The notes: a model not told the origin generated them from the letters alone. 64,000 bases of DNA from CAVUBL01 sp963837945 (GCA_963837945.1 CAWIQD010000003.1:1-64000), one strand, 5' to 3'. Positions 44,701 through 53,106 are shown, counted from the stretch's first letter. Numbers and translations are program-made.

Positions 44701-45976
44701 GGAGGTGGCGCACGAGCTCGCCTCGCTGAAGCGCCGCGTGATCCTGGCGTCGGCGGCTCTGTTCGGCCTGCTGATCGCGGTCGGCGTGGTCCTCGCCCGG
44801 CGGTTCAGCCGGCCGATCGAAGACCTGGTGGAGGGCACCCGGCGGATCGCCGCCGGTGCGACGGCCCTGGAGCTCGCCCCCTCGGAGCTCGAGCTCGCCG
44901 CCCTGGTCGAGGCGGTCGACGAGATGGCCGGCCGGATCGCCGAGAGCCGCTCGCGCCTGGTGCGCGAGAAACAGGTGGTCGAGCGGATGGTCGAGAACAT
45001 CACCTCCGGAGTGGTCTCCCTGGACCGGGAGCGCCGGGTCCTGATGCACAACCGGGTGGCCCGGGAGCTGCTCGGCGTCGAGGTGGGGGAGCGGGTGGGC
45101 GACGCGCTCGCCGGCTCCGAGCGGCTGGCGCCGGTCGCGGAGTTCCTGGCGGCGACCGGCCCGGAGCGGCTTCGCCGCACCACGGTACGCCTGGCGCCGG
45201 CGGAGGGCGGCGAGGAGCGCGAGTGGAGCCTGGTCTGGGTACCGGTCCCGGGCGAGGGCGAGCCGACGGCCCTGCTGGTGGTCGAGGACGCCACCGAGGT
45301 CCTGCGCGGCCAGCGCCTCCAGGCGTGGGCCGAGATGGCGCGGATCATCGCCCACGAGATCAAGAACCCGCTCACCCCCCTGCGCCTCTCGACCGAGCAC
45401 ATGCGCGAGGTCTACCGCAGCCGGGGCGAGGGCTTCGACGACGTCTTCGAGCGGTGCACCACCAACATCCTGCGCCAGGTCGAGGAGCTGCGCCAGATCG
45501 CCTCCGAGTTTTCGACCTTCAGCTCGATTCCCAAGATCGACCCCCAGCCGGGGGACCTGGTGGCGGCGATGGAGAACCTGGTGGAGGCCTACCGCAGCGC
45601 GCCAGCGGCCGGCGTGGAGGTGAGCCTGGAGGCGGATGCGCCGCGGGTCGCCGCCCGCTTCGACTCCCGTCTCTTCGGCCGGGCCGTGCGCAACCTGATC
45701 GAGAACGCGGTCCGCGCCAACGCCGGCAACGGCCGGGTAGTGGTGCGGGTGGAGGGCTGCGACGGCGCGGTGAGCGTGGCGGTGCTCGATTCCGGGCCGG
45801 GGGTCGAGCCCGATCTGCTGGGCCGGATCTTCGACCCCTACTTTTCGACCTACGACACCGGTACCGGGCTCGGCCTGCCGATCGCTCGCCGCATCGCCGA
45901 GGAGCACGGCGGCACGATCACCGCCCGCAACCGCCCGGGCGGCGGCCTGGCGGTGACCATCAGGATTCCCTCGTGA
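41744..45976 (+). CDS. Giant NtrY-like membrane sensor histidine kinase
   Basis: 1410 residues, about twice NtrY. The first 810 residues hold several blocks of membrane segments (near 10-75, 285-470, 480-530, 790-810) separated by extracytoplasmic regions. Then a membrane segment (LIIVFTGLLLVPLLLLNLVIL), a periplasmic sensor of about 160 residues, another segment (LASAALFGLLIAVGVVLARR), HAMP, PAS, HisKA with IIAHEIKNPLTPLRLSTEHM (His1204) and HATPase with NLIENAVRAN, DSGPGVEPD and GTGLGLPIA. Autophosphorylation at His1204 should pass phosphate to a response regulator, but none is encoded in the window. Just upstream is a short GGGGGATCGAGGGGG remnant of the dispersed repeat. Stop overlaps the next gene (GTGA). 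Confidence 0.9.
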   Translation: MSLRLRATNRRLWIGTVLLAMSPAAPLLPAPWSAVTLAALGAGWLVLAAVGRGRWLATALLAVAAGALVLPWAADRLDLLPAPTDLPPEVATRYAALWQSLMDEAKQAAAELPAPSNDDAYRLEAFRRLGALAGRAREGTSARPTLLLVDPDGEAVAWAGEGLLNEPEPSQLARSGRDFYASFGAVTLVAIEPLGDAARPWRLVAGRSYATDRWPFEAPAGLALAPGRYGVRWSLAPAGVESAPGAAAVEVPGLPSLVVLRPSADPPGVRGPVRLWPRRVAWGCLAVLLLAAAVIRGLRLALPGTRPAEIAGRQAGAAIGLLGAAAAGAAALASGATPFAAGALAGGIVLVAAGAALEPAGRPVWVAASLGGLAALLVAEAAWLTIHGFGLGLPLPAAAAGPGPSLDLAVSIWPGPGAMTLRAAFAALALALLLLAGRTAGRLLRDAGEDGARPVRRPSTDVWAWVALGSLIAAGAVHDLAPAALALLAVGGAAAGRWVSERRLRSPLSGAVVLLLAALLAAGAWETAYRAELKDELGRTCRADLAPPTPRERARVGSQLEAHFRELDLASLVPRNPDGLGREDLAFALWRRSPLAQPNTLSALVVEPFSGSSSTFSFGPLVTDSESSSPTLGRWDDLRLPAWEDTLISGHTVLSYAGRPWAVARYWLLPRPGFDLGRLASFDAIELGLLRGRSVADRRIQGLPEPAAYGLYTAQGRALVSPWPEGPPLPGGLARLAPGSADRARVETPVGAAWAWAHHGPDGIEVVYLPLLLPVPALERVGTHAIGDLAALAAAAGLLLLFALPRPAFRDAARRTLRSYSKRLIIVFTGLLLVPLLLLNLVILSDAEDRLNREQRSAGEAALASTQRVIGDYVATLEPGFDFTTLVDDQLLMWVSRVVHHEVNLYWGSSIWASSKPELFAAGLLPERIPGEIYSRLTLLGYNGGSRTNVARDVDYLELYAPLRIPGAPADTERLFLSMPLLAQQEEVAHELASLKRRVILASAALFGLLIAVGVVLARRFSRPIEDLVEGTRRIAAGATALELAPSELELAALVEAVDEMAGRIAESRSRLVREKQVVERMVENITSGVVSLDRERRVLMHNRVARELLGVEVGERVGDALAGSERLAPVAEFLAATGPERLRRTTVRLAPAEGGEEREWSLVWVPVPGEGEPTALLVVEDATEVLRGQRLQAWAEMARIIAHEIKNPLTPLRLSTEHMREVYRSRGEGFDDVFERCTTNILRQVEELRQIASEFSTFSSIPKIDPQPGDLVAAMENLVEAYRSAPAAGVEVSLEADAPRVAARFDSRLFGRAVRNLIENAVRANAGNGRVVVRVEGCDGAVSVAVLDSGPGVEPDLLGRIFDPYFSTYDTGTGLGLPIARRIAEEHGGTITARNRPGGGLAVTIRIPS

Positions 45977-47500
45977 GCCGACGTCGCGGATCTCTGCCGG
46001 CGCGCGCGCCCCTGGGCCTCCTGGCGCTTGCGCTGACCCTCTCCGCGGCCTGCGGCGGGGCAGGAAGAGACCGTCCGCGGCGGCCGACCGGCTCGGCGAT
46101 CTGGGTGGCGCCCGAGGCGGCCCGCCTCGCGCCCGAGGACTCCCGGACGCTGGCGGCGGCCGGTATCGAGGAAGCGTTCCTGGAAGCCGGCCGGGTGAGG
46201 TGGGAGGGACCGATGCCGCGGGTCGAGCCACCCGCCCCGGAGACCTTCGGCGCCTTGCCACCCGGAAGCCCGGTGACCCTGGTCCTGCGCGGCGACGCTC
46301 CACCGGCCGACGGAGCCGAGCCGGAAGCCGCGGCCGCCCGGCTCGCGGAGTCGTTCCGCCAGCTCTCGGCGCAGGCCGAAGCCGCTCGCCTGCTGCCGCT
46401 CGGCCTGCACCTCGACCTCGCCGCCACGGCCGGCCCCGGGCTCGCCGCCTACGCCCGGCTGCTCTCCGAGCTGCGCCCGGCCCTGGGGCGCCGGACCCGG
46501 GTCTCGGCGAGCCTCCACCGCGCCTGGCTCGGCGCGCCGGAGGCTCGGGACCTCGCCCGCGCGGTCGACTTCCTGACCGCCGAGGTCTACGGCCAGGAGC
46601 CGGGGGCCGCCGACCTGCCGGAGGCGTGGGATCCGGAGGCCGTGGTCGCCGCCGTCCACCGCCTCGAGGGCTTCGACCGGGACTACCTGGTGGAGGCGGT
46701 GGCCCTGGGCTCGGCGAGCCACCTCTCGGCCACCGCCGAGGCGCGGGAGACCACGACGCGGGCCCGCCTCAAGCCGCTGGCCACCGATCCGGCATTGCGG
46801 TTGAGCACCGGCGACGCCTTCGCCGGCGTCGGACGGGTGGTCCACACCTTCCAGGCGCAGCGAGTCGCGCAGGAGGTGGGCTGGCAGCTCGCCCCGGGCG
46901 AGGCGATCCGGGTCGTCCAGACCGCGCCCGGCGTGCTCCACGAGGTCGTCGAGCGGGTCCGCGAGGCGGCCTCGAGCCACTACCTCGGCGTCCTCTTCTA
47001 CCGCCTTGCCGCCCCCGACGAGGCGCTGTCGCTCGCGCCCAGCGAGCTCGCGGCGGTGCTCGGAGAGGCGCCGCCGGCTCCCGACCTCTCCGGACACCTC
47101 GTGGTAAAGTCGAGGCAGAGCGACCGGGTCATCCTGGGCTTCGAGCTCGAGGAGCTCGAACCGACAGAGCACCGACATCGCGGCGACCGACGGGAACTTC
47201 CTGCGACTGCGCGCGGAGGGCGGGTATTTCGACCGCGTCGAGCCAGGCGGGTTCTCCCGCTACTCCCTCTGGCGCGACGGTCGGGAAGTGCGGGCAGGTC
47301 TCGGGTGGCGCGAGCCGGACGAGGTCCGGCTCTACACCCCGATGGTCGAAGGTGGCGAGGTCGTCAGGGGAGGGGAGGTGGAGCTCAGGCCGCGGAGCGG
47401 GAGCCCCGCGGTCTACCTCTCGGGAACCTTCTATCTCCCCGATGGCCGCGAGCTCGAGCTGCAACGAGCCGGTGGTCTCGTGTCGGATCTCGGCGAGTGA
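45973..47500 (+). CDS. DUF3142-like lipoprotein, frameshifted
   Basis: About 508 residues from GTG 45973 across one net extra base near 47130-47165. Lipoprotein signal PLGLLALALTLSAAC. The body resembles DUF3142 glycoside-hydrolase-like proteins: IWVAPEAARLAPEDSRTLAAAGIEEAFLEAG, LPLGLHLDLAATAGPGLAAYARLLSELRPAL, FLTAEVYGQ, and YLGVLFYRLAAPDEALSL. After the shift the frame continues STDIAATDGNFLRLRAEGGYFDRVEPGGFSRYSLWRDGREVRAGLGW to the stop at 47500. Function unknown. Coupled by overlap to the kinase gene, which suggests a shared envelope role. Confidence 0.65.
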
Positions 47501-47530
47501 AACGGGCGTTCCGGAGTCACCGAGAATGAG

Positions 47531-47559
47531 TAGACACGGACACCACGCAGTGCTATGGT
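47531..47559 (+). promoter_or_regulatory. Promoter of the first sigma-factor gene
   Basis: TAGACA, 17-bp spacer, TATGGT within an extended -10 (TGCTATGGT). Predicted leader is 8-9 nt to ATG 47575. Same architecture as the promoter at 48941-48969. Confidence 0.6.
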
Positions 47560-47574
47560 GAATAGAGACGCACG

Positions 47575-48120
47575 ATGAATCCAACGCAGCAGAACCTCGA
47601 CACACAGGGCGGCGAGTGGTCGCTCGAAGAGCTGCTCGGCTCACTCCAGCGTCGTCTGGAGCGGATTCTGTACCGCTACCAGATCCCGCCGGAGGATTCG
47701 GAGGACGTTCTCCAGGAGGCCGTCCTCACCCTGATCTACAAGCGCAAGAAGATCCGGGATCCCGAGGCCTGGCTGGTGGCCACGCTACGCAACCGCTGCC
47801 TGATGTACTGGCGCAGCAAGCGGTCGCGGCTCTACGACTCGGTGGATACCACCATCCTCGAGCTCGTGGCCAAGCCGGGCGGGACACCCCAGGCGCAGCA
47901 GGAGCTGCAGGCCGACCTGGAGCGGGCGATCGCCGAGCTCCCGGACCGCTGCCGCTCGTTGCTGCGCTTGCGCTACGGCCTCGGCTACAAGCCGGCCGAG
48001 GTGGCCGAGCGGATGGGCTACCAGGCGTCGAGCATTCGCAAGATCACCAGCCGGTGTCTTGCGGCCCTGACCCGGCAGCTCACCGCCTCCGGCTTCTTCA
48101 AAGGGCCGGACGAGACCTGA
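47575..48120 (+). CDS. ECF-like RNA polymerase sigma factor 1
   Basis: 181 residues. Sigma region 2: ILYRYQIPPEDSEDVLQEAVLTLIYKRKKIRDPEAWLVATLRNRCLMYWRSKR; region 4: LPDRCRSLLRLRYGLGYKPAEVAERMGYQASSIRKITSRCLAAL, a helix-turn-helix for the -35. No region 1 or 3, as in ECF sigma factors. First of three tandem paralogues. No anti-sigma gene adjoins it. Confidence 0.88.
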   Translation: MNPTQQNLDTQGGEWSLEELLGSLQRRLERILYRYQIPPEDSEDVLQEAVLTLIYKRKKIRDPEAWLVATLRNRCLMYWRSKRSRLYDSVDTTILELVAKPGGTPQAQQELQADLERAIAELPDRCRSLLRLRYGLGYKPAEVAERMGYQASSIRKITSRCLAALTRQLTASGFFKGPDET

Positions 48121-48292
48121 GCCCGAGAGCGCCCCGACCCCGTGCGACCCCGCGCTTCGACGAAGGGGATCTCGCGAGGGTGTGGTGCGCCGAAGGGCCG
48201 GCCGGTCGGATGCCGAGACTCGCCTTCCAACTCGAGAGGCGTGAGCGCTCGCGAGGTGGTAGCATAGGGGCGCTCTCCATCGGGGCGAACCG

Positions 48293-48832
48293 ATGACCCG
48301 CCTCCATCCGACACCGGCCGATCGGCCGTTCGAGTCCTTCCTCCATCACCTCCAGCCGCACGTGCTTCGCGTGTTGGCGGACGCCCGGATCCCGGAAGTC
48401 GACGCCGAGGATCTGCTCCAGGAGACCCTGGTGGCGCTGGTCTTCAAGTGGGAGAGCGTGCGCAACCCGAAGGCCTGGCTGCTCTCGACGCTGCGCAACC
48501 GCTGCGTGCTCTACTGGCGCCAAAAGGACGAAGCGGTCTACGAGACCGTCGATGCCGCGATTCTCGACGTGTTGGCCGGCCCGCAGTCGCCACCCCAGGA
48601 GCGGTCCGACCTGCGCCACGACCTCAACGCCGCGATCGCGAGGCTGCCGCGCCGGTGCCGAGACCTCCTGCGGCTGCGCTACGGCCTGGGGGCCAAGAGC
48701 TCCGAAGCCGCGGAGGAGCTCGGCTACGAGTCGGAAGGCATGCGCAACCTGACGACGCGCAGCCTCGTGCTCCTCAGCCGCGAGCTCAAGGCCTCGGGTC
48801 TCGGACGCGACGACTTCCTGGCGAACCTTTAG
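48293..48832 (+). CDS. ECF-like RNA polymerase sigma factor 2
   Basis: 179 residues, ATG 48293. Region 2: VLRVLADARIPEVDAEDLLQETLVALVFKWESVRNPKAWLLSTLRNRCVLYWRQKDE; region 4: LPRRCRDLLRLRYGLGAKSSEAAEELGYESEGMRNLTTRSLVLLSREL. Clear paralogue of the genes on either side. TAGCAT at 48260-48265 could be its -10 with a leader of about 20 nt. The 172-bp upstream gap argues for separate transcription from sigma 1. Confidence 0.88.
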   Translation: MTRLHPTPADRPFESFLHHLQPHVLRVLADARIPEVDAEDLLQETLVALVFKWESVRNPKAWLLSTLRNRCVLYWRQKDEAVYETVDAAILDVLAGPQSPPQERSDLRHDLNAAIARLPRRCRDLLRLRYGLGAKSSEAAEELGYESEGMRNLTTRSLVLLSRELKASGLGRDDFLANL

Positions 48833-48940
48833 GCCTCACCTCCCGTCGTCACGGTCGTGCCGCTGCGCGAAGAACACCCGCAGGCGCGATTTTTCTCGCC
48901 ATACGTCTGGTCCAGGAAGGAAAAAATTACGGCAAGAGGG

Positions 48941-48969
48941 TAGACAGGCGGTTCTCCGCCTGCTATCGT
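48941..48969 (+). promoter_or_regulatory. Promoter of the third sigma-factor gene
   Basis: TAGACA, 17-bp spacer, TATCGT in an extended -10 (TGCTATCGT), ending 6 nt before GTG 48976. Predicted transcript start is the GTG itself. The spacer contains GGCGG/CCGCC. Confidence 0.6.
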
Positions 48970-48975
48970 GATTGC

Positions 48976-49509
48976 GTGATTACCGCCACGTCCTGCCCCG
49001 GCCCGGACGACCGGCCGGAGGTCGAGGCCTATTTCCAGGACATCTTCGAGCGCATCCGGCCGCGGGCCCAGGGCCTCCTCTATCGCTACCACATCCCGCG
49101 CCAGGACGCGGACGACCTGCTCCAGCAGGCGCTTCTGGTCCTGTTCACCAAGTACGGGGAGGTCCGGTATCCCGAGGCCTGGATCCTCGGTACCCTCCGC
49201 AACCAGTGCCTGCGTTACTGGCGCCGGCACCGTATGCGCGCCTCGGACCCACTCGACGACGACCTCCTCGAGCGCCTGGGCGAGCCGCTGCCGCCGAGGC
49301 AGGAGCTCGGAGACCTCCGGCGCGACCTCGAGCTGGCGATCGCCCGGCTCCCCGAGCGCCATCGCGCCGTTCTTCGCCTCCGCTTCGGCTTCGGCCTCGG
49401 GGCCGCCGAGATCGCCTCGCGGCTGGACTACCGCCCGGCGAGCATCCGGAAGATCCTGAACCGCTGCCTCGCGGCGCTGGGCCGGGAGCTCTCCGGCGAG
49501 GGGAGATGA
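48976..49509 (+). CDS. ECF-like RNA polymerase sigma factor 3
   Basis: 177 residues from GTG 48976. Region 2: LLYRYHIPRQDADDLLQQALLVLFTKYGEVRYPEAWILGTLRNQCLRYWRRHR; region 4: LPERHRAVLRLRFGFGLGAAEIASRLDYRPASIRKILNRCLAALGREL. The start was chosen from the promoter spacing. Third paralogue of the cluster; no anti-sigma factor or transmembrane regulator adjoins. Confidence 0.86.
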   Translation: MITATSCPGPDDRPEVEAYFQDIFERIRPRAQGLLYRYHIPRQDADDLLQQALLVLFTKYGEVRYPEAWILGTLRNQCLRYWRRHRMRASDPLDDDLLERLGEPLPPRQELGDLRRDLELAIARLPERHRAVLRLRFGFGLGAAEIASRLDYRPASIRKILNRCLAALGRELSGEGR

Positions 49510-50013
49510 TGGAGAAGGGGAGAGGCCGCGCGCGGAGTGCTTGGCCTCATGCTTGCATGGTCATGCGTGCAGGTGAACAGGAAGCGATTGCCGCGATGTC
49601 CAGAGCCCCGAGGAAACAGCTTCTCGAAAACGACCTGGCCACCGCGCCGACCGCTTCGCCTTCTGACACCTCGGTCAGAGAGATTCGGAGCCCTACTGAC
49701 ACTAACCTGCCATGACGCCAACCTGCCGACATGCATTGATCTCGCCCCGGCCGGAGCCTACGCACCTCCGTACCGGACGGCCCTCGATGTCGTTCCTTCA
49801 CTGCGTGCCACTCCGAATCTCGTCCGAGTCCTGACGGACCGGAAGCTCGGGGAGACCGTCGTTCGCGGCGGGTCTCCCCGGGCCTGACATCTCGCCTCGC
49901 CGGACCCGCCACCCCCGAGAGCTGCACCGGCCTTCGAGCCCCGACGCCTCCGGCCACGATCCGGCGGCTTTGCAAGTTTGTCCCTCGCCTGTGCACGATT
50001 TTCCCGAGTCTGC
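49510..50013. other. Noncoding gap with one strong hairpin
   Basis: 504 bp between sigma 3 and the convergent lptFG stop. Base composition is less GC-rich in its first half, and open frames here are unconvincing. A 10-bp perfect stem, CGGGGAGACC (49848-49857) with GGTCTCCCCG (49871-49880), has no T-run. CATGCTTGCATGGTCATGCG near 49548 is internally repetitive. Nothing else recognised. Confidence 0.5.
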
Positions 50014-52389
50014 TCAGGTGCGGACGCCGAGGAACAGGTAGCTCGACACCATCGCGGCGACCACGTTCGGGCTCCAGACGGCGATCGCCGGCGGCAGCAG
50101 ACCGGCCTCTCCCATGGTGGTGAAGAAGGCGAACACCGCGAGGAACACCATCCCCAGGACCAGAGAGAGACCGACCCCGTAGAGCGCGCCCTGGCGGCCG
50201 AGACGGAAGGCGAAGGGCAGGGCGACGAGAGCCATGACCAGGGAGATGGTGGGGTAGGCGACCTTGTTCTGCAGCTCGACGCGAAGCTCGGGCACCGCCT
50301 GACCGCTACCTTCGAGCTCCTGGATGTACTGGCGGAGCTCGACGTAGCCCATCTGGTCGGGGGGCCGGATCTCCGAGTCGAAGTACTCCGGCTCCTCGGG
50401 GAACTGGGCCAGCACCTCGCCCGGGAAGCGCTCGTACTGGGTCACCTCGATGCCGTCGAAGCGCCGGAACCAGCCGTTCTCGAAACGCCACCAGCCGCGG
50501 CCGTCATAGATCGCCCGGTCGGCGACCAGACGCCTCGTGAGGTGGTGCTCGGCGTCGAACTCGAAGACCTGGAGCCGCTGCAGGCTCCGGGTCTGGGCGT
50601 CGTAGTGGAGGTAGTTGTAGATGTAGCGGTCGTGTCCGAAGAGCCATTGCCGGTCGGCGCGCCGGTAGCTGCGCGTGGTCTCCCGGCCGTGGATCTGGTC
50701 GTCGAGCTGCGCGACCCGCTGGTTCGAGGCCGGCAGGACCTCCGATTCGAGGAAGACCGAGAACAGGGTGATCGCGAGCGCCGCGGCCATCGCCGGCACC
50801 GCCATCCGGTAGAGGCTCAATCCGAGGGCCTTGAGGGCGGTGACCTCGTTCGACTTCGAGAGCAGGCTGAAGGTGATGAGCGTCGTCACGAGCACGAGGA
50901 TCGGCGAGATCTCGTAGAAGATCTGGAGGGTGGAGTAGCCGTAGTAGGCGAGCACCACCGAGTGGTCCACGCGGTTCTTGAAGATCTCGTCCGCCTTGCC
51001 GGTGAGGTCGGCGAGGACGTAGATCGAGATGCCCGAGAGCAGGACCAGGAAGAAGACCCCGGAGAACACCCGCAGCACGTAGCGGTCGATGATGTTCGGG
51101 AACAGGAGCTGGAAGCGGGGGAACCGGATGACGACGTGGGCCTTCTGGCCCTGGGTACGGCTTCGCAGGCGGGCGCGCCGGTCGGCCCGCCGCTGCCGGC
51201 GCCGGCGCTGGACGAACTGGATCCGCGCCCAGAGGTCCCGGCGCACCCAGCGGTCGATCTTGGTGAGCAGCAGGCTCTTGTCCCGGTTGCGCCGCCCGAG
51301 GAGGAAGAGCCCGAGCGAGGCGCCGAGGAGGTTGGGGAACCACATCCCGAGCCACGGGGCGATGCCCCCGGCCTGCGCCCATTTCTCGCCGGTGTCGAGG
51401 AGCAGCCAGTAGCCGATGATCACCAGGATCGAAAGGGCGAAGCCCGAAGCCTTGCTGCCGCGGCGGTTGTTGAAACCCAGGGGCAGGGCGAAGATCCCGA
51501 AGACCAGGCAGGCGAACGGGATGGCGAACTTCTTGTGGATCTCGACCCGCGCCAGGCGCCGCATCTCGGCCGTGCGGTGGCGGTCGGCCGCCCAGGCTCG
51601 AAGCTCTCCCAGGCCGAGCTCGCGGATGCCCTTCGAGGCGCTGATCCGGGCCCGCTGCTCGCTGGCGAACTGGTCCTTGAGGACGACCTCGAGGCTGGTG
51701 TGCTTGGAGATGTCGTAGTTGTCCGGCTTCGACAGGTCGACCCGGTGCACGCGGGCGTTCTCGAGCTCCAGGACGACGCGCTCGCCGCTCTGGTCGACGT
51801 GGACCTGGCCGTGATCGGCGACCGTCACCTGGTTGTCCTGGGTCGACGGCAGGGGCTCGGCGAGGAAGACCCCGTTCCACGGCTGGTCCTTGCCCGGCGC
51901 TTCGAACACGTAGAGCACCTGGTCCTGCCACTCGTCCCAGAACACGCGCGGCTCGATCTGGGTCGAGATGCTCTGGGTCAGGACCTCGAGGCGCTCGAGC
52001 TGGAGCTGGTGGTTGCCCCAGGGCAGCACGTAGACCATGAGCAGCGTGTTGACCGCGGTGAGCACGGCCGAGAGCAGCAGGATCGGCCGGTACAGGCTGA
52101 GCAGGCTGATCCCCGTGGCGCGCATCGCGACCAGCTCGCTGTCGGAGGCGAGGCGACCGATCGCGATGAGCACTCCGAACAGGAGCGACATCGGAATGGT
52201 CAGCACGACGATGTTCGGCAGCGACAGGAGCAGCAGGTTGCCGACCGTCGCGACCGGGAGCCCGCGGCGGATGATCATCTCCGCCGACTTGAACAACGCC
52301 TGAAGCAGGAGGATGAACGTGTAGACTAGGAAGCCCAGCCCGAGGGGGCCGGAAATTTCGCGCAAGAGATAGCGGTCGAGCAGCCGCAC
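50014..52389 (-). CDS. lptFG: LptF-LptG fused lipopolysaccharide export permease
   Basis: 791 residues from GTG 52389: two complete LptF/G-type permeases in one chain. Copy 1 (1 to about 375): LLDRYLLREISGPLGLGFLVYTFILLLQA, periplasmic jellyroll, IHKKFAIPFACLVFGIFALPLG. A very basic linker (about 375-415, RRRRQRRADRRARLRSR). Copy 2 (about 420-791): NIIDRYVLRVFSGVFFLVLLSGIS, jellyroll, LQNKVAYPTISLVMALVALPFAFRLG. Each half has six membrane segments with both ends inside, so the fusion and basic linker fit the topology. With LptB and LptC (not in window) it extracts LPS from the inner membrane. TATACT lies 9 nt before the GTG. Confidence 0.93.
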   Translation of the reverse strand: MRLLDRYLLREISGPLGLGFLVYTFILLLQALFKSAEMIIRRGLPVATVGNLLLLSLPNIVVLTIPMSLLFGVLIAIGRLASDSELVAMRATGISLLSLYRPILLLSAVLTAVNTLLMVYVLPWGNHQLQLERLEVLTQSISTQIEPRVFWDEWQDQVLYVFEAPGKDQPWNGVFLAEPLPSTQDNQVTVADHGQVHVDQSGERVVLELENARVHRVDLSKPDNYDISKHTSLEVVLKDQFASEQRARISASKGIRELGLGELRAWAADRHRTAEMRRLARVEIHKKFAIPFACLVFGIFALPLGFNNRRGSKASGFALSILVIIGYWLLLDTGEKWAQAGGIAPWLGMWFPNLLGASLGLFLLGRRNRDKSLLLTKIDRWVRRDLWARIQFVQRRRRQRRADRRARLRSRTQGQKAHVVIRFPRFQLLFPNIIDRYVLRVFSGVFFLVLLSGISIYVLADLTGKADEIFKNRVDHSVVLAYYGYSTLQIFYEISPILVLVTTLITFSLLSKSNEVTALKALGLSLYRMAVPAMAAALAITLFSVFLESEVLPASNQRVAQLDDQIHGRETTRSYRRADRQWLFGHDRYIYNYLHYDAQTRSLQRLQVFEFDAEHHLTRRLVADRAIYDGRGWWRFENGWFRRFDGIEVTQYERFPGEVLAQFPEEPEYFDSEIRPPDQMGYVELRQYIQELEGSGQAVPELRVELQNKVAYPTISLVMALVALPFAFRLGRQGALYGVGLSLVLGMVFLAVFAFFTTMGEAGLLPPAIAVWSPNVVAAMVSSYLFLGVRT

Positions 52390-52398
52390 GGGGCTGAG

Positions 52399-52404
52399 AG
52401 TATA
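52399..52404 (-). promoter_or_regulatory. -10 box of lptFG
   Basis: TATACT on the minus strand, 9 nt before GTG 52389; predicted leader about 2-3 nt. The -35 region is poor. Confidence 0.45.
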
Positions 52405-52498
52405 GCGGCCGCGGCGTCCGGTGACGGAGGAAGCCCGCCATCGGGTCGGCTTCCGTTCCGGGCGACCGATTCAGCAGACAGCGAGGGAGACGAGCGCG

Positions 52499-52927
52499 AT
52501 GAGACTCCGCCTCGAACGCCGCTACCGTTTCAGCGCCAGCCACCTGTACCGGCGGCCCGAGTGGTCCGAGGAGGAGAACCGGGCGCGCTTCGGGAAGTGC
52601 GCGAACCTGCCCGGGCACGGCCACAACTACCGGCTCCTGGTGACGGTGGCGGGCGAACCCGATCCGGACACCGGCTTCGTGGTCGGCCTGGCCGAGCTCG
52701 ACGGCCTGGTGAGCCGCCACGTGGTCGACGTCCTCGACCATCAGCACCTCAACGAAGCCGTCCCGGAGTTCGGCGCCGGCGGAGCCATCCCGTCGAGTGA
52801 GAACCTGGTGCAGTGGATCCACGCGCGCCTCGCCGGCTGGCTGCCGCCGGGAGTCGAGCTCGTCAGGGTTCGCGTGGAAGAGGACGAGGACCTGGCCGGA
52901 GAGTGGCGGGTCGAGGACGGCAGGTAG
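52499..52927 (+). CDS. queD: 6-pyruvoyl-tetrahydropterin synthase/QueD family
   Basis: 142 residues from ATG 52499, with GAGGGAG upstream. Zinc-binding His residues in FSASHLYRR and LPGHGHNYRL, and the catalytic Cys in FGKCANLPGHGHNY; VDVLDHQHLNE and a Glu in the C-terminal VRVEEDEDLAGEW. Acts on dihydroneopterin triphosphate, giving 6-carboxy-tetrahydropterin for queuosine (QueD) or a pterin. No other queuosine genes are nearby, so the symbol is provisional. The spacing of Cys and His fits QueD best. Confidence 0.85.
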   Translation: MRLRLERRYRFSASHLYRRPEWSEEENRARFGKCANLPGHGHNYRLLVTVAGEPDPDTGFVVGLAELDGLVSRHVVDVLDHQHLNEAVPEFGAGGAIPSSENLVQWIHARLAGWLPPGVELVRVRVEEDEDLAGEWRVEDGR

Positions 52928-52974
52928 GCCGGGTCGAGGGGCCGGCGGAGGGCTGGATACAAGGTCCGATAAGA

Positions 52975-53060
52975 TACATTATGTCAAGTTCAAGCAGCCG
53001 ATGACGACTCGGCTTGCGGGAAGGCGGTGCCCTGCCTCGGGGAGAACTTGACATAATGTA
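52975..53060. repeat. 86-bp AT-rich element with 17-bp perfect inverted ends
   Basis: TACATTATGTCAAGTTC at 52975-52991 and its exact reverse complement at 53044-53060, separated by 52 bp of GC-rich sequence. The ends are far richer in A+T than anything around them. No protein frame, and no target duplication in the flanking bases. TTGACATAATG in the right arm resembles a -35 plus the start of a -10. Confidence 0.75.
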
Positions 53061-53106
53061 CGCGCCCTCCTCGAGGCTCGGCGAGCTAGTCGCCCGCTGG
53101 AGCCTT

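Noticed and set aside
45973..47529. Reading the DUF3142 gene to the stop at 47529 in its first frame
   Set aside because: After about 47150 that frame becomes Arg/Gly-rich shadow sequence, while the +1 frame continues as a normal beta-strand domain ending at 47500.
49537..49887. 116-codon frame after sigma 3 (and an opposing 149-codon frame)
   Set aside because: Neither has a ribosome site, promoter spacing, motif or plausible composition; both look like chance frames in a gap.
52975..53060. Integron attC site
   Set aside because: The arms lack the RYYYAAC and GTTRRRY core sites, and no integron integrase is present.
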